DNA from: an uncultured Eubacteriales bacterium
Lineage (GTDB): Bacteria > Bacillota > Clostridia > Christensenellales > Borkfalkiaceae
Length of the DNA: 64,000 bases
Assembly: GCA_949288785.1 (NCBI GenBank)
Contig: CASELQ010000003.1
Location: 1-64,000, forward strand
Direction of reading: 5' to 3'
How positions within the stretch are numbered: position 1 is the stretch's first letter; every line of letters begins with the position of its first letter. The notes under the pieces were generated by a model. The model did not search any database and was not told the DNA's origin. It saw nothing but the letters and a program-made list of their open reading frames with translations. The position numbers were made by a program, and so were the translations under genes. This document shows positions 1-8,201 of this stretch, piece after piece.

Positions 1-1
1 A

Positions 2-1099
2 ATGCAGGCGCAGCTCGTGGAGACGGCGTTGCTGAACATAATAAATTTTCAGACCCTTATCGCCACAAAGGCGGCTAAAATACGTTATGCCGCGGGAAAC
101 GATACGGTAATGGAATTCGGGCTTCGCCGCGCTCAGGCGCCGGACGCGGGCGTTTACGGGGCTCGCGCCGCGGTTATCGGCGGGTGCGATTCCACTTCCA
201 ACGTGCTGGCGGGCAAGATGTTCGGCATACCCGTTTCGGGTACCCACGCGCACAGCTGGGTAATGAATTTTAAGGACGAACTGACCGCGTTCAAGGCGTA
301 TGCCGAGGCTTATCCCGACAATGCGCTTTTGCTTGTGGATACCTATGACTCCTTGAAACAGGGCATACCCAACGCCATAAAGGTTTTCGATATTTTAAAA
401 AAGAACGGGCATAAACCCAAGGGCATACGGCTTGATTCCGGGGACCTTGCGTACCTTTCCAAAAAGGCGCGTAAAATGCTGGATGACGCCGGCTATCCCG
501 ACACGGTGGTCTGTGCTTCCGGGGATCTGGACGAATATTCCATAAATTCCCTGAAAAACCAGGGCGCCAGGATAGATTCCTGGGGGGTGGGTACGCGCCT
601 TATCACAAGCGCGGACATGCCCGCTTTGGGCGGAGTGTATAAGCTTGCCGCGGTTATAGACGAGGACGGGAAGGAAATACCTAAGATAAAGCTCTCCGAA
701 AATGCGGAAAAAATAACCAACCCCGGCTTTAAAAACATCTACCGCGTGTACGATAAGAGCACCGGCAGGGCGGAGGCGGACGTTATTTGCTTAAGGAGCG
801 AAGAACCGGTAAACGAAAATATACCGCTTACGCTTACCCATCCTGCCGAACGGTGGAAGACGATAACTTTTACCGATTATACGGTAAAGTACCTGCATAA
901 GGAGATAATAAGGAACGGGAAGCTCGTATATGAACTTCCCTCGCTCTCCGAAATAAAGAAATATGCGGAAAGCGAACTCTCTTCATTTTGGGACGAATAT
1001 AAGCGGCTCGACAAACCTCACGTTTATAAAGTCGATCTTTCGGACGGGCTTTATGCCCTTAAAACGCAAATGTTGGAAGAAATAAGGGGAAAGGCGTAA
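2..1099 (+). CDS. pncB: Nicotinate phosphoribosyltransferase (5' end outside window)
   Basis: Joins nicotinate to PRPP to make nicotinate mononucleotide, the entry step of NAD salvage (Preiss-Handler route) in the cytoplasm. The visible 365 residues begin inside the protein: the family is usually about 480 residues and the first one visible here falls in the conserved QAQLVETALLNIINFQT segment, so the true start lies left of the window. Seen motifs are STSNV (visible residues 64-68), GTHAHSW (80-86) and a later RLDSGDL stretch, all family hallmarks. The stop is 24 bases before the next gene, so it probably heads or belongs to the same transcript as the coiled-coil protein and lspA. Confidence 0.93.
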   Translation: MQAQLVETALLNIINFQTLIATKAAKIRYAAGNDTVMEFGLRRAQAPDAGVYGARAAVIGGCDSTSNVLAGKMFGIPVSGTHAHSWVMNFKDELTAFKAYAEAYPDNALLLVDTYDSLKQGIPNAIKVFDILKKNGHKPKGIRLDSGDLAYLSKKARKMLDDAGYPDTVVCASGDLDEYSINSLKNQGARIDSWGVGTRLITSADMPALGGVYKLAAVIDEDGKEIPKIKLSENAEKITNPGFKNIYRVYDKSTGRAEADVICLRSEEPVNENIPLTLTHPAERWKTITFTDYTVKYLHKEIIRNGKLVYELPSLSEIKKYAESELSSFWDEYKRLDKPHVYKVDLSDGLYALKTQMLEEIRGKA

Positions 1100-1123
1100 C
1101 GGCGCCACGGGAGCAGACGGGCT

Positions 1124-1717
1124 TTGGAATTTAAAAAAAGAAAATACAAAGCGGCGGAAGTTGAAAAGATAATAAACGAGAATTCCGCAGAATATGAAAA
1201 GAAACTTGCCGAGCAGCGGGGCAGAATAAAAGAGCTTACCGCCGAGAACAGAAAACTTTCCGCCGACTTGTACGGCTTTAAGCAGAAAGAGGAAAATATC
1301 GCGTATGCGCTTACGGAGGCCGAGGCTCGCGCCGGAGAGATACGGGGCGCCGCGGAGGCGGAGTATGAGCTTTCCGCGCGCTCGCTGAGGATTTTTTCCG
1401 AACGCTGGAAAGAGTATTTTGACCGGCTTAAAGAAAAGTACCCGCTTTATCCCGCGGCAAAGCAGGCGGAGGAGTTGCGGCAAAAACTTGCCGTCCTCCT
1501 TAAAACGGGCAATAACAGGGCGCTTTCGGGCGAACTGTCGGCAGCGCTGGATACGGCCGTGCCGGCGGCAGGGAAGTTCGATCCGCGCGGCAAGATAGAA
1601 GAATACATTGCGGCAACCGAAAGCAACGGGTTTAATCTTGAAGAGGTGCTTAATCCGGGCGAACTTAAGTTGGAGGATCTATGCAAGGAACTCGGGCTGA
1701 TAGAAGAAAAAGAATAA
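1124..1717 (+). CDS. Coiled-coil protein, possibly DivIVA-like
   Basis: A 197-residue soluble protein of unassigned function. It opens with a basic KKRKY segment and is then dominated by charged Glu/Lys/Ala-rich heptads over roughly residues 15-110, which predict a long coiled coil; the C-terminal third is less repetitive. The N-terminal pattern (FKKRKY..AEVEKII) loosely resembles the start of clostridial DivIVA-type polarity proteins, but that is only a resemblance. The start is a TTG; the purine-rich GGGAGCAGACGGG just upstream is a plausible ribosome binding site. The 3' end overlaps lspA by 37 bases, so the two genes are translationally linked. Confidence 0.6.
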   Translation: MEFKKRKYKAAEVEKIINENSAEYEKKLAEQRGRIKELTAENRKLSADLYGFKQKEENIAYALTEAEARAGEIRGAAEAEYELSARSLRIFSERWKEYFDRLKEKYPLYPAAKQAEELRQKLAVLLKTGNNRALSGELSAALDTAVPAAGKFDPRGKIEEYIAATESNGFNLEEVLNPGELKLEDLCKELGLIEEKE

Positions 1718-2238
1718 TACTGTTCGCCGTACTGTCGGTACTGTTGCTTGCCGTGCTTATCGCTGCGGACCAGCTTACGAAACTGTATTTTACGCAGCTG
1801 TTAAGGGACGGCGAGGACAGTGTGGTGATAGATAAATTTTTCTATTTTACGTACACGCTTAACACGGGCTCGGCTTACGGGCTTTTCTCGGATAAGCCGT
1901 GGGCAAGGACGTTTTTTCTTATAATAACACCGGTTGCCATAGCATTTTTTACCTTTTTTTACATATATGCGTTTAAAAAGGGTCATAAATTGCTTATGGT
2001 CGCGCTTATGCTTATTATCGGAGGGGCGTTGGGCAATTATATAGACAGGGCGGCATTCGGCGCCGTTACGGACTTTATATGCCTGGAAATAGGCGGCAAC
2101 AGAATATTCGGAATATTCAACCTGGCGGACGTGTTTTTGTCGGCGGGGGTGATATGCGCGGTGGTGCACCTGTTGTTTACGGACGAGAACGCGCTGTTTA
2201 AAAGAAAAAAACAAGATGATAAAGAAGTATCGGGCTGA
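1681..2238 (+). CDS. lspA: Lipoprotein signal peptidase (signal peptidase II)
   Basis: Membrane aspartyl protease that cleaves the signal peptide of diacylglyceryl-modified prolipoproteins. The 185-residue length is slightly above the usual 150-170. Four hydrophobic segments are visible. The family boxes are present: DQLTK with Asp30, NTGSAYG (61-67), GNYIDR with catalytic Asp122 and NLADVF with catalytic Asp150. A GGAGG lies five bases before the ATG. It starts inside the preceding coiled-coil gene and its end overlaps the rluD-type gene, the common lspA-rluD pairing of Firmicutes. A substrate is present in the window: the ABC binding protein at 8979-9968 has a lipobox. Confidence 0.95.
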   Translation: MQGTRADRRKRIILFAVLSVLLLAVLIAADQLTKLYFTQLLRDGEDSVVIDKFFYFTYTLNTGSAYGLFSDKPWARTFFLIITPVAIAFFTFFYIYAFKKGHKLLMVALMLIIGGALGNYIDRAAFGAVTDFICLEIGGNRIFGIFNLADVFLSAGVICAVVHLLFTDENALFKRKKQDDKEVSG

Positions 2239-3121
2239 GGAAAACGGAGAACGGGCGGACGTTTTTCTTGCGGAAAAAACCGGGTTTACGCGTTCGCGCA
2301 TAAAAATTCTGTGCGACGGGGGCAACCTGAAAATAAACGGAAAAGTTTGTCCCGCAAGCAGAAAACTTAAAGCGGGCGATACTGCGGAACTCAACGTTCC
2401 CGCCCCCGCAAGCAGCGGTATAGAGCCGGAAAACCTCCCGCTTGACATTGTTTACGAAGACGACTGTATAGCGGTAATAAACAAAGCGCAAGGAGTAACG
2501 GTGCACGCGGGCAACGGCACGCACGGCAGCACGCTCGTGAACGCGCTTTTGTATCATTTAGACAATCTTTCCGGCATAAACGGAACGCTCAGACCGGGAA
2601 TCGTGCACAGGATAGATAAGAATACTTCGGGGCTGTTGGTTGTGGCAAAAAACGATGATGCGCACTTAAAACTTTCCGAACAGCTTAAAGACAAAACCTG
2701 TTCCCGCATATATATCGCGCTCTTAAAGGGCACGGTAAAAGAGGACGGCGGCACCATAGATACTTTTATAGGGAGAGATCCAAAAAACCGCACGAAGATG
2801 GCAGTTGTAAAGAGCGGCAGAAGGGCGGTTACGCATTTTCGGGTGATCAGGCGTTACGGCGGCTACACGTTGTGCGAGTTTTCGCTGGAAACCGGCAGAA
2901 CGCATCAGATAAGGGTGCATTGCAAATATATGGGGCACCCCATAGCGGGAGATAAGGAATACGGCGGGAACTGTGCTTTCAACCTTAACGGGCAACTCCT
3001 GCACGCAAGGGAACTTAAGTTTGTTCATCCCGCCACCGGCAAGAAGGTAAGTTTTACCGCACCCCTTCCGCCGTACTTTGAAAAGGTGCTGAAAAGCCTT
3101 GAAACAAACAGTAGAAAATAA
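2216..3121 (+). CDS. rluD: RluA/RluD-family 23S rRNA pseudouridine synthase
   Basis: Isomerises uridine to pseudouridine in structured RNA, most likely 23S rRNA. The 301-residue protein has an N-terminal S4 RNA-binding domain (about residues 12-62) followed by the catalytic domain with the signature HRIDKNTSG at 131-139, where Asp134 is the expected nucleophile. RTHQIRVH further on is the second family block. It overlaps lspA by 23 bases, so it is expressed by coupled translation. The RluD subfamily is inferred from the S4 domain and the lspA neighbour; RluA/RluC-type target choice cannot be excluded. Confidence 0.9.
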   Translation: MIKKYRAEENGERADVFLAEKTGFTRSRIKILCDGGNLKINGKVCPASRKLKAGDTAELNVPAPASSGIEPENLPLDIVYEDDCIAVINKAQGVTVHAGNGTHGSTLVNALLYHLDNLSGINGTLRPGIVHRIDKNTSGLLVVAKNDDAHLKLSEQLKDKTCSRIYIALLKGTVKEDGGTIDTFIGRDPKNRTKMAVVKSGRRAVTHFRVIRRYGGYTLCEFSLETGRTHQIRVHCKYMGHPIAGDKEYGGNCAFNLNGQLLHARELKFVHPATGKKVSFTAPLPPYFEKVLKSLETNSRK

Positions 3122-3182
3122 GCGGAAGCCTTTCGGGGTCCGTTTGATATAAAAAGGAAATAATTTATAAAGGAGAAACTTT

Positions 3183-3470
3183 ATGAAATCGGAAAACAGG
3201 AGCATCTTTTACTTTTTCTCGTTTATCGTACTCGTCATTGCGGCGATACTGATATTCGTAAACAAGCTTTTACCCGTGGTGGGCGTCAATGCCAGCGGGC
3301 CTTTGTTTACGGTGCTTGATACCATACAAAACATATTCGTTCTGCTGGTAATAGGTTTCTTTGCCTATTATTTTGTATCCGGCAAAAAGAAAGCCTGGAA
3401 AATAGTGTACTGGATATCTCTTGCACTGTTTATCGTGGGTATCGTGCTCGGTATCGTGCCGCTCTTTTAA
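3183..3470 (+). CDS. Small three-helix membrane protein, unknown function
   Basis: A 95-residue hydrophobic protein I do not recognise. Three transmembrane stretches are visible at about residues 9-27, 40-65 and 73-93, separated by short polar links including a basic SGKKKAWK turn that would sit in the cytoplasm. A strong AAAGGAG ribosome binding site lies about seven bases before the ATG, so it is very likely a genuine gene. It lies between the pseudouridine synthase (61-base gap) and der (13-base gap) on the same strand and is probably cotranscribed with them. Confidence 0.7.
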   Translation: MKSENRSIFYFFSFIVLVIAAILIFVNKLLPVVGVNASGPLFTVLDTIQNIFVLLVIGFFAYYFVSGKKKAWKIVYWISLALFIVGIVLGIVPLF

Positions 3471-3483
3471 GCTGTAAATATCC

Positions 3484-4800
3484 GTGGCAAAACCGATAGT
3501 TGCCATAGTCGGCAGACCTAACGTGGGTAAATCCACCTTCTTTAATAAGGTGGCGGGTAAAAAACTGTCAATAGTAGAGAATGTTCCCGGCGTAACGAGG
3601 GACAGGATCTATGCCGACGCCGAATGGTGCGGCAAGCAGTTTACCCTGGTAGATACCGGCGGGCTGGAACTCAAATCTGAAGACGAGATGTGGCAGCACA
3701 TAAAAAAACAGGCGGAAATCGCCATAGACACGGCGGACGTGATTATTTTGTTTACCGACGGAAAGGCGGGCTTAAACCCTGCGGATGAAGACGTTGCTTT
3801 AAAACTCCGCAGGTCGGGAAAGCCCGTCCTTCTTGCCGTAAATAAAATGGAAAATTATGACGTGGCGGCTCTTGCCGAATTTTATGCTTTGGGCCTTGGC
3901 GAACCGTTTGGTATATCTGCCGAGCACGGCACGGGTATAGGGGATCTTCTGGACGAGGTTGTAGCGTGCTTTGAAAGCGAAGCGTTGCCCGAGGAGGATA
4001 CTTCCGTAAAGATAGCCATTGTCGGAAAGCCAAATGCTGGTAAGTCAAGTATCTGCAATAAATTGCTTGGTTTTGAGAGAACGATTGTGTCAGACATAGC
4101 GGGCACCACGCGCGACGCGGTGGACACAAAGTTCACTTTTAACGGCAATAAATATACACTTATAGATACCGCGGGCATCAGGAAGAAAAAGAACGTGGAG
4201 GAGGACCTGGAATATTACAGCGTGCTCCGTGCGCTCGGTGCGGTTCGGCGGGCGGACGTGTGTCTTGTGGTGATAGATTCGGTAACCGGCATCACCGAAC
4301 AGGACGTTAAAATATGCGGTTATGTTCATGAACAGGCAAAACCTTCGGTTATAGTCATGAACAAGTGGGATCTTGTGGAAAAAGATACGGGCACCGTGAA
4401 TGTCTTTAATACCCGGCTTTCGGAGGAGCTTAAATTCATGGATTATTTTTTACCCGTCTACGTTTCCGCTAAGACGGGTCAGCGTGTGGAGAAACTTATC
4501 TCTTTTGCGGACAAGGTGCTGGAAAACGCAAAGCGTAAAATTTCTACCGGGCAGCTGAACGACCTTATTTTTGACAGCGTTATGGCAAGCGAACCACCGT
4601 CTTTTAACGGCAGGCGGCTGAAAATATCTTACTGCGTGCAGACGGGTACTCTCCCTCCGGAATTTACGCTTTTTGTAAACGACTCTTCTTTACTTCATTT
4701 TTCGTACAGGAGATATCTTGAAAACTGTTTGAGGAAAGCATATGACTTCGGCGGTACGCCCATAAAACTCGTGATCAGGGAAAAGGAAAATAATGCTTAG
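3484..4800 (+). CDS. der: Ribosome assembly GTPase Der (EngA)
   Basis: Essential double GTPase acting in 50S subunit maturation. Two consecutive G domains are seen: P-loop GRPNVGKS at 10-17 and GKPNAGKS at 181-188, each followed by a DTGG/DTAG box, then the C-terminal KH-like domain; 438 residues is the normal length. The second G domain has a standard NKWD guanine-specificity box, but the first reads NKME (120-123), with Glu in place of Asp, which is unusual. The start is GTG with no clear Shine-Dalgarno sequence, 13 bases after the small membrane gene. The 3' end overlaps plsY by eight bases. Confidence 0.95.
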   Translation: MAKPIVAIVGRPNVGKSTFFNKVAGKKLSIVENVPGVTRDRIYADAEWCGKQFTLVDTGGLELKSEDEMWQHIKKQAEIAIDTADVIILFTDGKAGLNPADEDVALKLRRSGKPVLLAVNKMENYDVAALAEFYALGLGEPFGISAEHGTGIGDLLDEVVACFESEALPEEDTSVKIAIVGKPNAGKSSICNKLLGFERTIVSDIAGTTRDAVDTKFTFNGNKYTLIDTAGIRKKKNVEEDLEYYSVLRALGAVRRADVCLVVIDSVTGITEQDVKICGYVHEQAKPSVIVMNKWDLVEKDTGTVNVFNTRLSEELKFMDYFLPVYVSAKTGQRVEKLISFADKVLENAKRKISTGQLNDLIFDSVMASEPPSFNGRRLKISYCVQTGTLPPEFTLFVNDSSLLHFSYRRYLENCLRKAYDFGGTPIKLVIREKENNA

Positions 4801-5620
4801 TTTTTATCTTATAGTTTGCGGAATAGTTTCTTATTTTATAGGAAACGTTAACTGGGCTATAATAATATCGAAACGCAATCATAAGGACATAAGGAATATG
4901 GGCAGCGGCAATCCCGGGAGCCTTAATATGGGGCGCAATCTCGGGCTTAAATTCGGACTTATGACTTTTTTTCTTGATATGTTAAAGGGTGCGGTGCCTT
5001 CGCTGTGCGTCTTTTTTATTTTCCGCGGAATCAGATTTCCGGGTTCTGAGTTTATGGTCTCGGACTTTGCGGTGTATCTGTGCGGTTTTTGCGCGGTTAT
5101 GGGGCATATATATCCCGCGCTCCTTAAATTCAAGGGCGGTAAGGGCATAGCCTCGACTATCGGCGTAATGATAGTAAGTAATTCGGTATACGGCATAGGC
5201 TGGGCGTCGGTTGTCATCATGGCGCTTGTTGCGGCGCTTGTTTTTATTTATTTTACCGAATTCGGGGCAATGGGTTCATTTATTGCGATAACTCCGCCCG
5301 CCATAAGCGGCAGTATAAGACTTTTTCTGCAATACGAGCAATTTCACGATTCGGCAACGGCGGCTTTTACCATAGTAACCAATATGCTGATATTCGCCAT
5401 TTGCTTTTTCACGTGGTTTGCGCACAGGAAAAATATAGAAAGGATGCTTGCGGGAGAAGAGCACCCCACGTCTATTAAAGGAATGGTGGTAAAGGCTCGC
5501 GCAAAAAAACTGGCGCAGAAAGCCGCGGCGGAAAACAAATCAGTCAATACCGAAACGGATAATTATAATACGGAAACAAATAAATATAATTATAAAGACA
5601 GTTATAATAATAAGAAATAA
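4793..5620 (+). CDS. plsY: Glycerol-3-phosphate acyltransferase PlsY with Asn/Tyr-rich tail
   Basis: Integral membrane enzyme that transfers an acyl group from acyl-phosphate to glycerol-3-phosphate, the first step of phosphatidic acid synthesis. Conserved loops are seen: GSGNPGSLNMGR near residues 37-48 and GHIYPALLKFKGGKGIAS near 104-121, with several hydrophobic helices. At 275 residues it is about 60-70 longer than typical PlsY. The excess includes an extra basic segment and a low-complexity C-terminal tail of about 28 residues rich in Asn, Tyr, Thr and Lys, with a near repeat (TETDNYN, TETNKYN). Overlap with der shows operon membership. Confidence 0.93.
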   Translation: MLSFYLIVCGIVSYFIGNVNWAIIISKRNHKDIRNMGSGNPGSLNMGRNLGLKFGLMTFFLDMLKGAVPSLCVFFIFRGIRFPGSEFMVSDFAVYLCGFCAVMGHIYPALLKFKGGKGIASTIGVMIVSNSVYGIGWASVVIMALVAALVFIYFTEFGAMGSFIAITPPAISGSIRLFLQYEQFHDSATAAFTIVTNMLIFAICFFTWFAHRKNIERMLAGEEHPTSIKGMVVKARAKKLAQKAAAENKSVNTETDNYNTETNKYNYKDSYNNKK

Positions 5621-5722
5621 ACGGCGGTGCCTGTATGTGTGGAAAAGCCGTAAAAATAGCGCACGTTTCCCGACAAATCGGCATATCGTCAAATTGAACG
5701 AAGCAATATTTTTAATTTAATC

Positions 5723-5749
5723 ATATCGGGGGCAAACCTCTCATATATT
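5723..5749 (+). promoter_or_regulatory. Candidate sigma-E-type promoter of spoIVA
   Basis: ATA at 5723-5725, a 16-base gap and CATATATT at 5742-5749 fit the mother-cell sigma-E pattern ATA-N16-18-cATAcanT. Transcription would start near 5756, giving a leader of about 21 bases. spoIVA is a classical sigma-E regulon gene in Bacillus, which raises the prior. The region is AT-rich, so chance matches are easy. Confidence 0.4.
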
Positions 5750-5776
5750 ACTTGTGTAATGTATGGGAGGTTTTTT
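5734..5776 (+). promoter_or_regulatory. Hairpin plus T-run burying the spoIVA ribosome binding site
   Basis: Bases 5734-5751 pair with 5756-5773 around a TTGT loop: an uninterrupted 18-bp RNA stem with only two G-U pairs. The right arm contains the GGGAGG ribosome binding site (5765-5770) and runs into six T residues ending just before the ATG at 5777. It therefore looks like an intrinsic terminator and a translation-blocking stem at once. Confidence 0.75.
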
Positions 5777-7255
5777 ATGGAAAAATACGATATATATAAA
5801 GATATATCAGAGCGCACCGGCGGAGATATATATATTGGGGTGGTGGGCCCGGTGAGAACGGGTAAGTCCACGTTTATAACAAGGTTTATGGAGCAATTCG
5901 TCATACCCAATATAGGGAATAAATTCCAAAAGCAGATAGCAACCGATGAAATGCCGCAATCTGCCGACGGCAAAACCATAATGACCACGCAACCCAAAAT
6001 AGTACCGGCGCACGGTGTTAAAGTTCATTTTAAAAACAAAATATCCGCAAACGTCCGCCTTGTGGATTGCGTGGGGTATTTGATAGACGGGGTAACCGGG
6101 CATATGGAAGACGACAAACCCCGTTTAGTAAAGACGCCGTGGAGCGATGAGGGTATTCCTTTTGAAAAAGCTGCGGAAATAGGCACAAAAAAAGTTATAG
6201 AAGATTATTCTACGATAGGGGTGCTTGTTACCACGGACGGGAGTTTCGGAGATCTCCCGCGGGAAAACTACGTTTTGGCAGAAGAAAAGACCGTAAGTTC
6301 CTTATCGGCTTGCGGGAAACCGTTTGTAATATTTTTAAACAGCGCTCAGCCTAGAGGAGAGCGTGCGGTAACGCTTGCGGGCGAACTGGAACGCAAGTAC
6401 GGAGTTTCGGTGGTGTGCGGCAGTGCCCCCGAACTGTCCTCGGACGATATAACGGAAATAATGGAAAAGGTGCTGCTGGAATTCCCGATGTGCGGCTTTA
6501 ATATAAAACTCCCCGGTTGGATGCAGACCCTCCCGTGTGAAAATGCACTTATTGCCGGACTTTTGGAAGATGTCAAGCGTGCGTCCTCCGATATGGTAAA
6601 AATGAAAGATTTTGCGGCGCTTACGCAGTCGTTTACAGGTAGCGATGATTTTGCCGGACTGGATATAAGCGAAATAAATCTCGGGAGCGGCGTTTCGGAC
6701 TATGCTCTCACTCCCAAACCCGAATTGTTCTATAAAGTATTGTCCGATCAGTGCGGCGAAAATATAGACGACGATTGCGCGCTCATGACCTACCTTAGAA
6801 CGTTTTCGGAGGCGAAAAGAAGGTATTCCAAGATAAAGTCCGCCCTCGAAGAGGCTGAGGAAAACGGATACGGCGTGGTGGTCCCGACAGACGACGAACT
6901 GCGCTTAGAAGAGCCCGAACTGGTAAAACAGGGCGGCAGATACGGGGTTAAATTAAAGGCATCCGCTCCAAGCCTGCATATAATGAAGGTAGATGTTTCC
7001 ACCGAAGTATCGCCAATTGTGGGGACGGAAAAGCAGGGTGAGGACTTTGTGAAATACGTTACCGACAGGTATGAAAACAACCCGTCCGGCCTGTGGGAGA
7101 CCAATATGTTCGGCAAATCTCTGCACGACCTTGTGAGTGAAGGTCTTTCGGAAAAGATAACAGCCATGCCCAAGGACGCGCAGAGCAAAATGAGAAAGAC
7201 GGTAACAAGAATTGTAAACGAGAACAAGGGCGGCGTTATCTGCATACTGCTTTGA
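5777..7255 (+). CDS. spoIVA: Stage IV sporulation protein A, spore coat morphogenetic ATPase
   Basis: ATPase that polymerises on the forespore surface in the mother cell and forms the basement layer of the spore coat. The 492-residue product matches the Bacillus protein end to end: MEKYDIYKDI start, Walker A GPVRTGKS at 24-31, DCVGY and TTDG blocks, and the hydrophobic GGVICILL C-terminus equivalent to the membrane/SpoVM-contact end. The ATG at 5777 is chosen over one at 5759 because of the family N-terminus and GGGAGG six bases upstream. It follows plsY by 156 bases; the leader carries a candidate sigma-E promoter and an RBS-masking hairpin. Its presence indicates sporulation ancestry or capacity. 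Confidence 0.96.
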   Translation: MEKYDIYKDISERTGGDIYIGVVGPVRTGKSTFITRFMEQFVIPNIGNKFQKQIATDEMPQSADGKTIMTTQPKIVPAHGVKVHFKNKISANVRLVDCVGYLIDGVTGHMEDDKPRLVKTPWSDEGIPFEKAAEIGTKKVIEDYSTIGVLVTTDGSFGDLPRENYVLAEEKTVSSLSACGKPFVIFLNSAQPRGERAVTLAGELERKYGVSVVCGSAPELSSDDITEIMEKVLLEFPMCGFNIKLPGWMQTLPCENALIAGLLEDVKRASSDMVKMKDFAALTQSFTGSDDFAGLDISEINLGSGVSDYALTPKPELFYKVLSDQCGENIDDDCALMTYLRTFSEAKRRYSKIKSALEEAEENGYGVVVPTDDELRLEEPELVKQGGRYGVKLKASAPSLHIMKVDVSTEVSPIVGTEKQGEDFVKYVTDRYENNPSGLWETNMFGKSLHDLVSEGLSEKITAMPKDAQSKMRKTVTRIVNENKGGVICILL

Positions 7256-7294
7256 CATAAGTAATGCCGATTTGCACTGATAAAAACGATAGTG

Positions 7295-7335
7295 TCTGCG
7301 GCGCGGCAATTTGCCGCGCCGCAGATATTTTATAC
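7295..7335 (+). terminator. GC-rich palindromic terminator after spoIVA
   Basis: TCTGCGGCGCGGCAA (7295-7309) and its exact complement (7311-7325) form a near-perfect palindrome followed by TATTTTATA. It sits between the convergent spoIVA and ABC-permease genes. The T-run is short, so efficiency is uncertain; it could serve both strands. Confidence 0.6.
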
Positions 7336-7388
7336 ATAAAACGCATAATGCCGTCAAAAACTGCGGTTAAATATGGGAAAGGTTATAT

Positions 7389-8201
7389 TCAGTCTGCCTT
7401 ATACTTTATTATAAGTTTTTCCAGCAGTGCCACAAGCGCGTACATAAGCGCCGCGAGCACGCACAGAACAACCGTTGCCGCCATAACGAGGTCTAACTTA
7501 AATACCTGCCCGCCGTATACTATTAGATAACCGAGGCCTGCTCTCGAAACGAGATATTCTCCCATTATAGAGCCTATCCACGCCATTCCCACGCTTATTT
7601 TAAGCATACTGATAAAGGTGGGAAGGCTTCCCGGGATAATAAGCTTTAACAGTATCTGAAACTTATTTGCGCCCATGGAACGTAAAAGAAATATTTTGTT
7701 TTTATCCGCCGCAAGAAAACCGTTCAGCATGGTTATTATTGCCACGATTATGCCTATAAGCACTGCCATGAAAATGATGGCTTTGCTTCCGCTCCCGCAC
7801 CATACTATGATGACGGGGCCGAGAGCGATTTTTGGCAGGCTGTTCAGCACCACTATATACGGTTCCAGCACTCTTCTTGCTCTTTCGGACCACCACAGCA
7901 TAAGCGCTATAATATATCCGAGGCCCGCCGCTATTATAAAGCCCAAAACCGTTTCGTATAAGGTTATGCCTATGTGATAGAGCAGATTGTTTTCCGCAAA
8001 AAGTTCTTTTATGGTTACAAGAATCTCGCTCGGATAACTTGTTATAAAAGGATCCATAACGCCGGTTCTTGCAAGCAGTTCCCACAGCCCCAGCAAAAAG
8101 ATCAGTAAAAAGATGCGGAGCATCCATACAATGACCGTTTCAAGTTTTAGTTTTCTGATGTACAGCAAATGTTCTTTTGATATTCCGTTTTTCTTCTTCA
8201 T
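7389..8201 (-). CDS. ABC transporter permease, NitT/TauT (SsuC/ThiX) type
   Basis: Membrane channel of a binding-protein-dependent importer. The 270-residue protein has six hydrophobic segments and the BPD-type EAA loop (FLLRSMGANKFQILLKLIIPGSLP) that docks with the ATPase. Its ATG overlaps the stop of the ATPase gene (ATGA), so it is the last gene of the binding protein-ATPase-permease operon. The family imports small organic anions and cofactor precursors such as nitrate, sulfonates or thiamine pyrimidine; no enzyme gene nearby identifies the substrate. Confidence 0.9.
   Translation of the reverse strand: MKKKNGISKEHLLYIRKLKLETVIVWMLRIFLLIFLLGLWELLARTGVMDPFITSYPSEILVTIKELFAENNLLYHIGITLYETVLGFIIAAGLGYIIALMLWWSERARRVLEPYIVVLNSLPKIALGPVIIVWCGSGSKAIIFMAVLIGIIVAIITMLNGFLAADKNKIFLLRSMGANKFQILLKLIIPGSLPTFISMLKISVGMAWIGSIMGEYLVSRAGLGYLIVYGGQVFKLDLVMAATVVLCVLAALMYALVALLEKLIIKYKAD

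Noticed and set aside
1801..2448. Minus-strand open frame of 215 codons across lspA and the pseudouridine synthase
   Set aside because: Arg/Lys/Tyr-rich composition typical of an antisense shadow; both sense genes carry intact catalytic motifs.
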